From NCBI GenBank assembly GCA_052388135.1, contig JBQTIM010000045.1, positions 1-19,137 on the forward strand: a stretch of 19,137 nucleotides of DNA. The letters run 5' to 3'. A program made the position numbers and the translations under genes. The notes under the pieces are model-generated. The model ran no database searches. It was not told where the DNA came from and saw nothing but the letters and a program-made list of their open reading frames with translations. How positions within the stretch are numbered: position 1 is the stretch's first letter; every line of letters starts with the position of its first letter. The stretch is from JBQTIM01 sp052388135 (GTDB taxonomy: Bacteria > Elusimicrobiota > Elusimicrobia > FEN-1173). This document shows positions 17,916 to 19,137 of this stretch, in pieces.

Positions 17916-18758
17916 TTGCACGCCTCCCGCCCCGCCTTTCCCGCCGACGCCAAGCCCCTGGGCCTGATCGCCGGCAACGGACAGTTCCCTCTGCTGCTCG
18001 CCGAAGAAGCCCGCCGCCGGGGCCGCCCCGTGGTGGCCATCGCCATCAAAGAGGAAACGGATCCGCGCCTGGAGGGCCTGGCCGAGGAGACGCACTGGCT
18101 CGCCCTGGGCCAAGTCCGGAAAACCATCTCCTTGCTGAAGCAGGCCGGCGTCGAGGAGGCGGTGATGGCCGGCCAGGTGAAGCACACCCAGCTCTTCCGC
18201 CGCCTGAGCCTCGACCTCACGGCGGTGAAGATCCTCGCTTCCTTGCGCGACAAGAAAACCGACACCATCCTGGGCGCCGTGGCCGACGAGTTCGCCAAAG
18301 AGGGCATCCGCTTTCTGCCGTCCACGACTTACCTGCAGGACTCGCTGGCGCCGGAAGGCGCCCTGACGCCGCGCCGGCCCGACGCCGCCGAAAAAAAAGA
18401 CATCGCCTTCGGGTTCAAAGCCGCCAAGGCTCTGGGCGGCCTGGATTTGGGGCAAACGGTCTGCGTCAAGGACATGACCGTCCTGGCCGTGGAAGCCATG
18501 GAAGGCACGGACGCCTGCATCCTGCGGGCCGGCGGGCTCTGCGGCGGCGGTTTCACCGTGGTGAAAACGGCCAAGCCGCGCCAAGACCTGCGGTTCGACG
18601 TGCCCGTGGTGGGACGGAAAACACTCGACTCCCTGCGCCGGGCCAAGGCCGCCGTGCTGGCCGTGGAAGCGGGCAAAACTCTCCTCTTCGAAAAAGACGC
18701 CTTTCTGCGGGAGGCCGGGAAAATGAATTTGGCCGTATCGGGGGTCCGCGAGCCGTGA
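17916..18758 (+). CDS. lpxI: LpxI, UDP-2,3-diacylglucosamine pyrophosphatase (DUF1009 type)
   Basis: Cleaves UDP-2,3-diacylglucosamine to lipid X and UMP. It replaces LpxH/LpxG in many non-gamma lineages and is unrelated to them in fold. The 280-aa product shows the family pattern: N-terminal LGLIAGNGQFPLLLAEEARRRG (15-36), GQVKHTQLFR (86-95), and the C-terminal domain with AMEGTDACILRAG (194-206), VVKTAKPRQDLRFDVPVVG (215-233) and AVEAGKTLLFEKD (249-261). The Asp residues in QDLRFD lie in the conserved catalytic region. The only non-CTG start before the conserved core is TTG at 17916; it follows CTCTTTCTTT and has no Shine-Dalgarno, so the start is the least certain part. Its TGA overlaps the next gene's GTG as GTGA. 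Confidence 0.93.
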   Translation: MHASRPAFPADAKPLGLIAGNGQFPLLLAEEARRRGRPVVAIAIKEETDPRLEGLAEETHWLALGQVRKTISLLKQAGVEEAVMAGQVKHTQLFRRLSLDLTAVKILASLRDKKTDTILGAVADEFAKEGIRFLPSTTYLQDSLAPEGALTPRRPDAAEKKDIAFGFKAAKALGGLDLGQTVCVKDMTVLAVEAMEGTDACILRAGGLCGGGFTVVKTAKPRQDLRFDVPVVGRKTLDSLRRAKAAVLAVEAGKTLLFEKDAFLREAGKMNLAVSGVREP

Positions 18759-19137
18759 AACTTTTTTCAACGAAGAGATCGCCTCCCGCGCCCGCCGCCA
18801 AGGACGCCGACGCTTTGCCCGTGGGCGTGGTTGGAGCGGGCCACCTCGGCCGCCACCACGTCCGGCTGTTGGCCTCCCTGCCCGGCGCCCGGCTGGCCGG
18901 CGTGGCGGATTTGGACGCCAAGCGCGCGGAAACCCTGGCGCGGGAGCACGGCTCCGAAGCCTTCTCGGACCATGCGCGCCTGCTCCCGCTGTTGAAAGCG
19001 GTGGTCATCTCCACGCCCACGCCCACGCATTACGCCTTGGCCAAGGAATGCCTGGAGCGGGGCCTGCATTGCTTCGTGGAAAAGCCGCTGACGGAAAAAG
19101 TGGAACACGCCGAAGAGCTCATCGCCCTGGCCCGAAG
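18755..19137 (+). CDS. Gfo/Idh/MocA-family oxidoreductase (3' partial)
   Basis: An open frame of 127 codons reaches the window end without a stop. It is an NAD(P)-dependent sugar dehydrogenase of the Gfo/Idh/MocA family: a Rossmann start VGVVGAGHLGRHHVRLL with GAGHLG at 27-32, the acidic cofactor-binding VADLD (50-54), STPTPTHYALAKECLERG (86-103) and the EKP motif (109-111) whose Lys is catalytic in the family. About 20 poorly conserved residues precede the Rossmann fold. The GTG at 18755 overlaps the lpxI stop (GTGA), which sets the start and implies coupling. Its place directly after lpxA and lpxI suggests a sugar-nucleotide substrate; a UDP-GlcNAc 3-dehydrogenase (GnnA-like) is possible but unproven. 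Confidence 0.87.
   Translation, partial: MKLFSTKRSPPAPAAKDADALPVGVVGAGHLGRHHVRLLASLPGARLAGVADLDAKRAETLAREHGSEAFSDHARLLPLLKAVVISTPTPTHYALAKECLERGLHCFVEKPLTEKVEHAEELIALAR

Overview
The window is one continuous, high-GC (roughly two-thirds G+C by eye), plus-strand stretch of core envelope-biogenesis genes from a Gram-negative-type (diderm) bacterium. It encodes a Lol lipoprotein-export transporter, BamA, an OmpH/Skp chaperone, a TamB-like bridge protein and most of the early lipid A pathway (LpxA, LpxC, LpxD, LpxI, plus FabZ). ClpC is used rather than ClpA, LpxI rather than LpxH, and no Pseudomonadota-style rseP/dxr or frr genes sit beside bamA. This points away from Gammaproteobacteria and towards a deeper diderm lineage (Elusimicrobiota, Omnitrophota or similar); that assignment is inference and low confidence.

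Layout. Region 1 (1-3271) is a tight operon: a LolC/LolE permease cut by the window start, lolD (overlap TAATG), a small double zinc-ribbon protein with a strong ribosome binding site, and a branched-chain aminotransferase ilvE (overlap TAATG). Region 2 (3272-5879) holds a weak hairpin, an almost consensus sigma-70 promoter (TTGACA, 17 bp, TAGAAT) and clpC. Region 3 (5880-19137) is the envelope cluster: tamB-like (1754 aa), bamA, skp/ompH, lpxD, lpxC, fabZ, lpxA, lpxI and the first 127 codons of a Gfo/Idh/MocA oxidoreductase that runs off the window end. Junctions here are 1 nt (tamB/bamA), TGATG (lpxD/lpxC) and GTGA (lpxI/oxidoreductase), so most of it is probably co-transcribed.

How the genes work together. 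LolCDE releases lipoproteins for the outer membrane. Skp carries unfolded outer-membrane proteins to BamA. The TamB-like protein probably spans the periplasm and may partner BamA. LpxA, LpxC, LpxD and LpxI perform four consecutive early steps of lipid A synthesis, and FabZ helps make the hydroxyacyl-ACP that LpxA and LpxD consume. The terminal oxidoreductase may modify the sugar precursor.

I see no mobile element, CRISPR array, tRNA, rRNA or obviously foreign segment, and no gene-free stretch longer than about 127 bases. I do not see a clearly new multi-gene system. The less ordinary signals are non-coding: a structured, repeat-bearing leader before lpxD, a terminator-like hairpin inside the annotated 5' end of bamA that makes its start codon doubtful, and pyrimidine-only tracts in place of Shine-Dalgarno sites before several genes.
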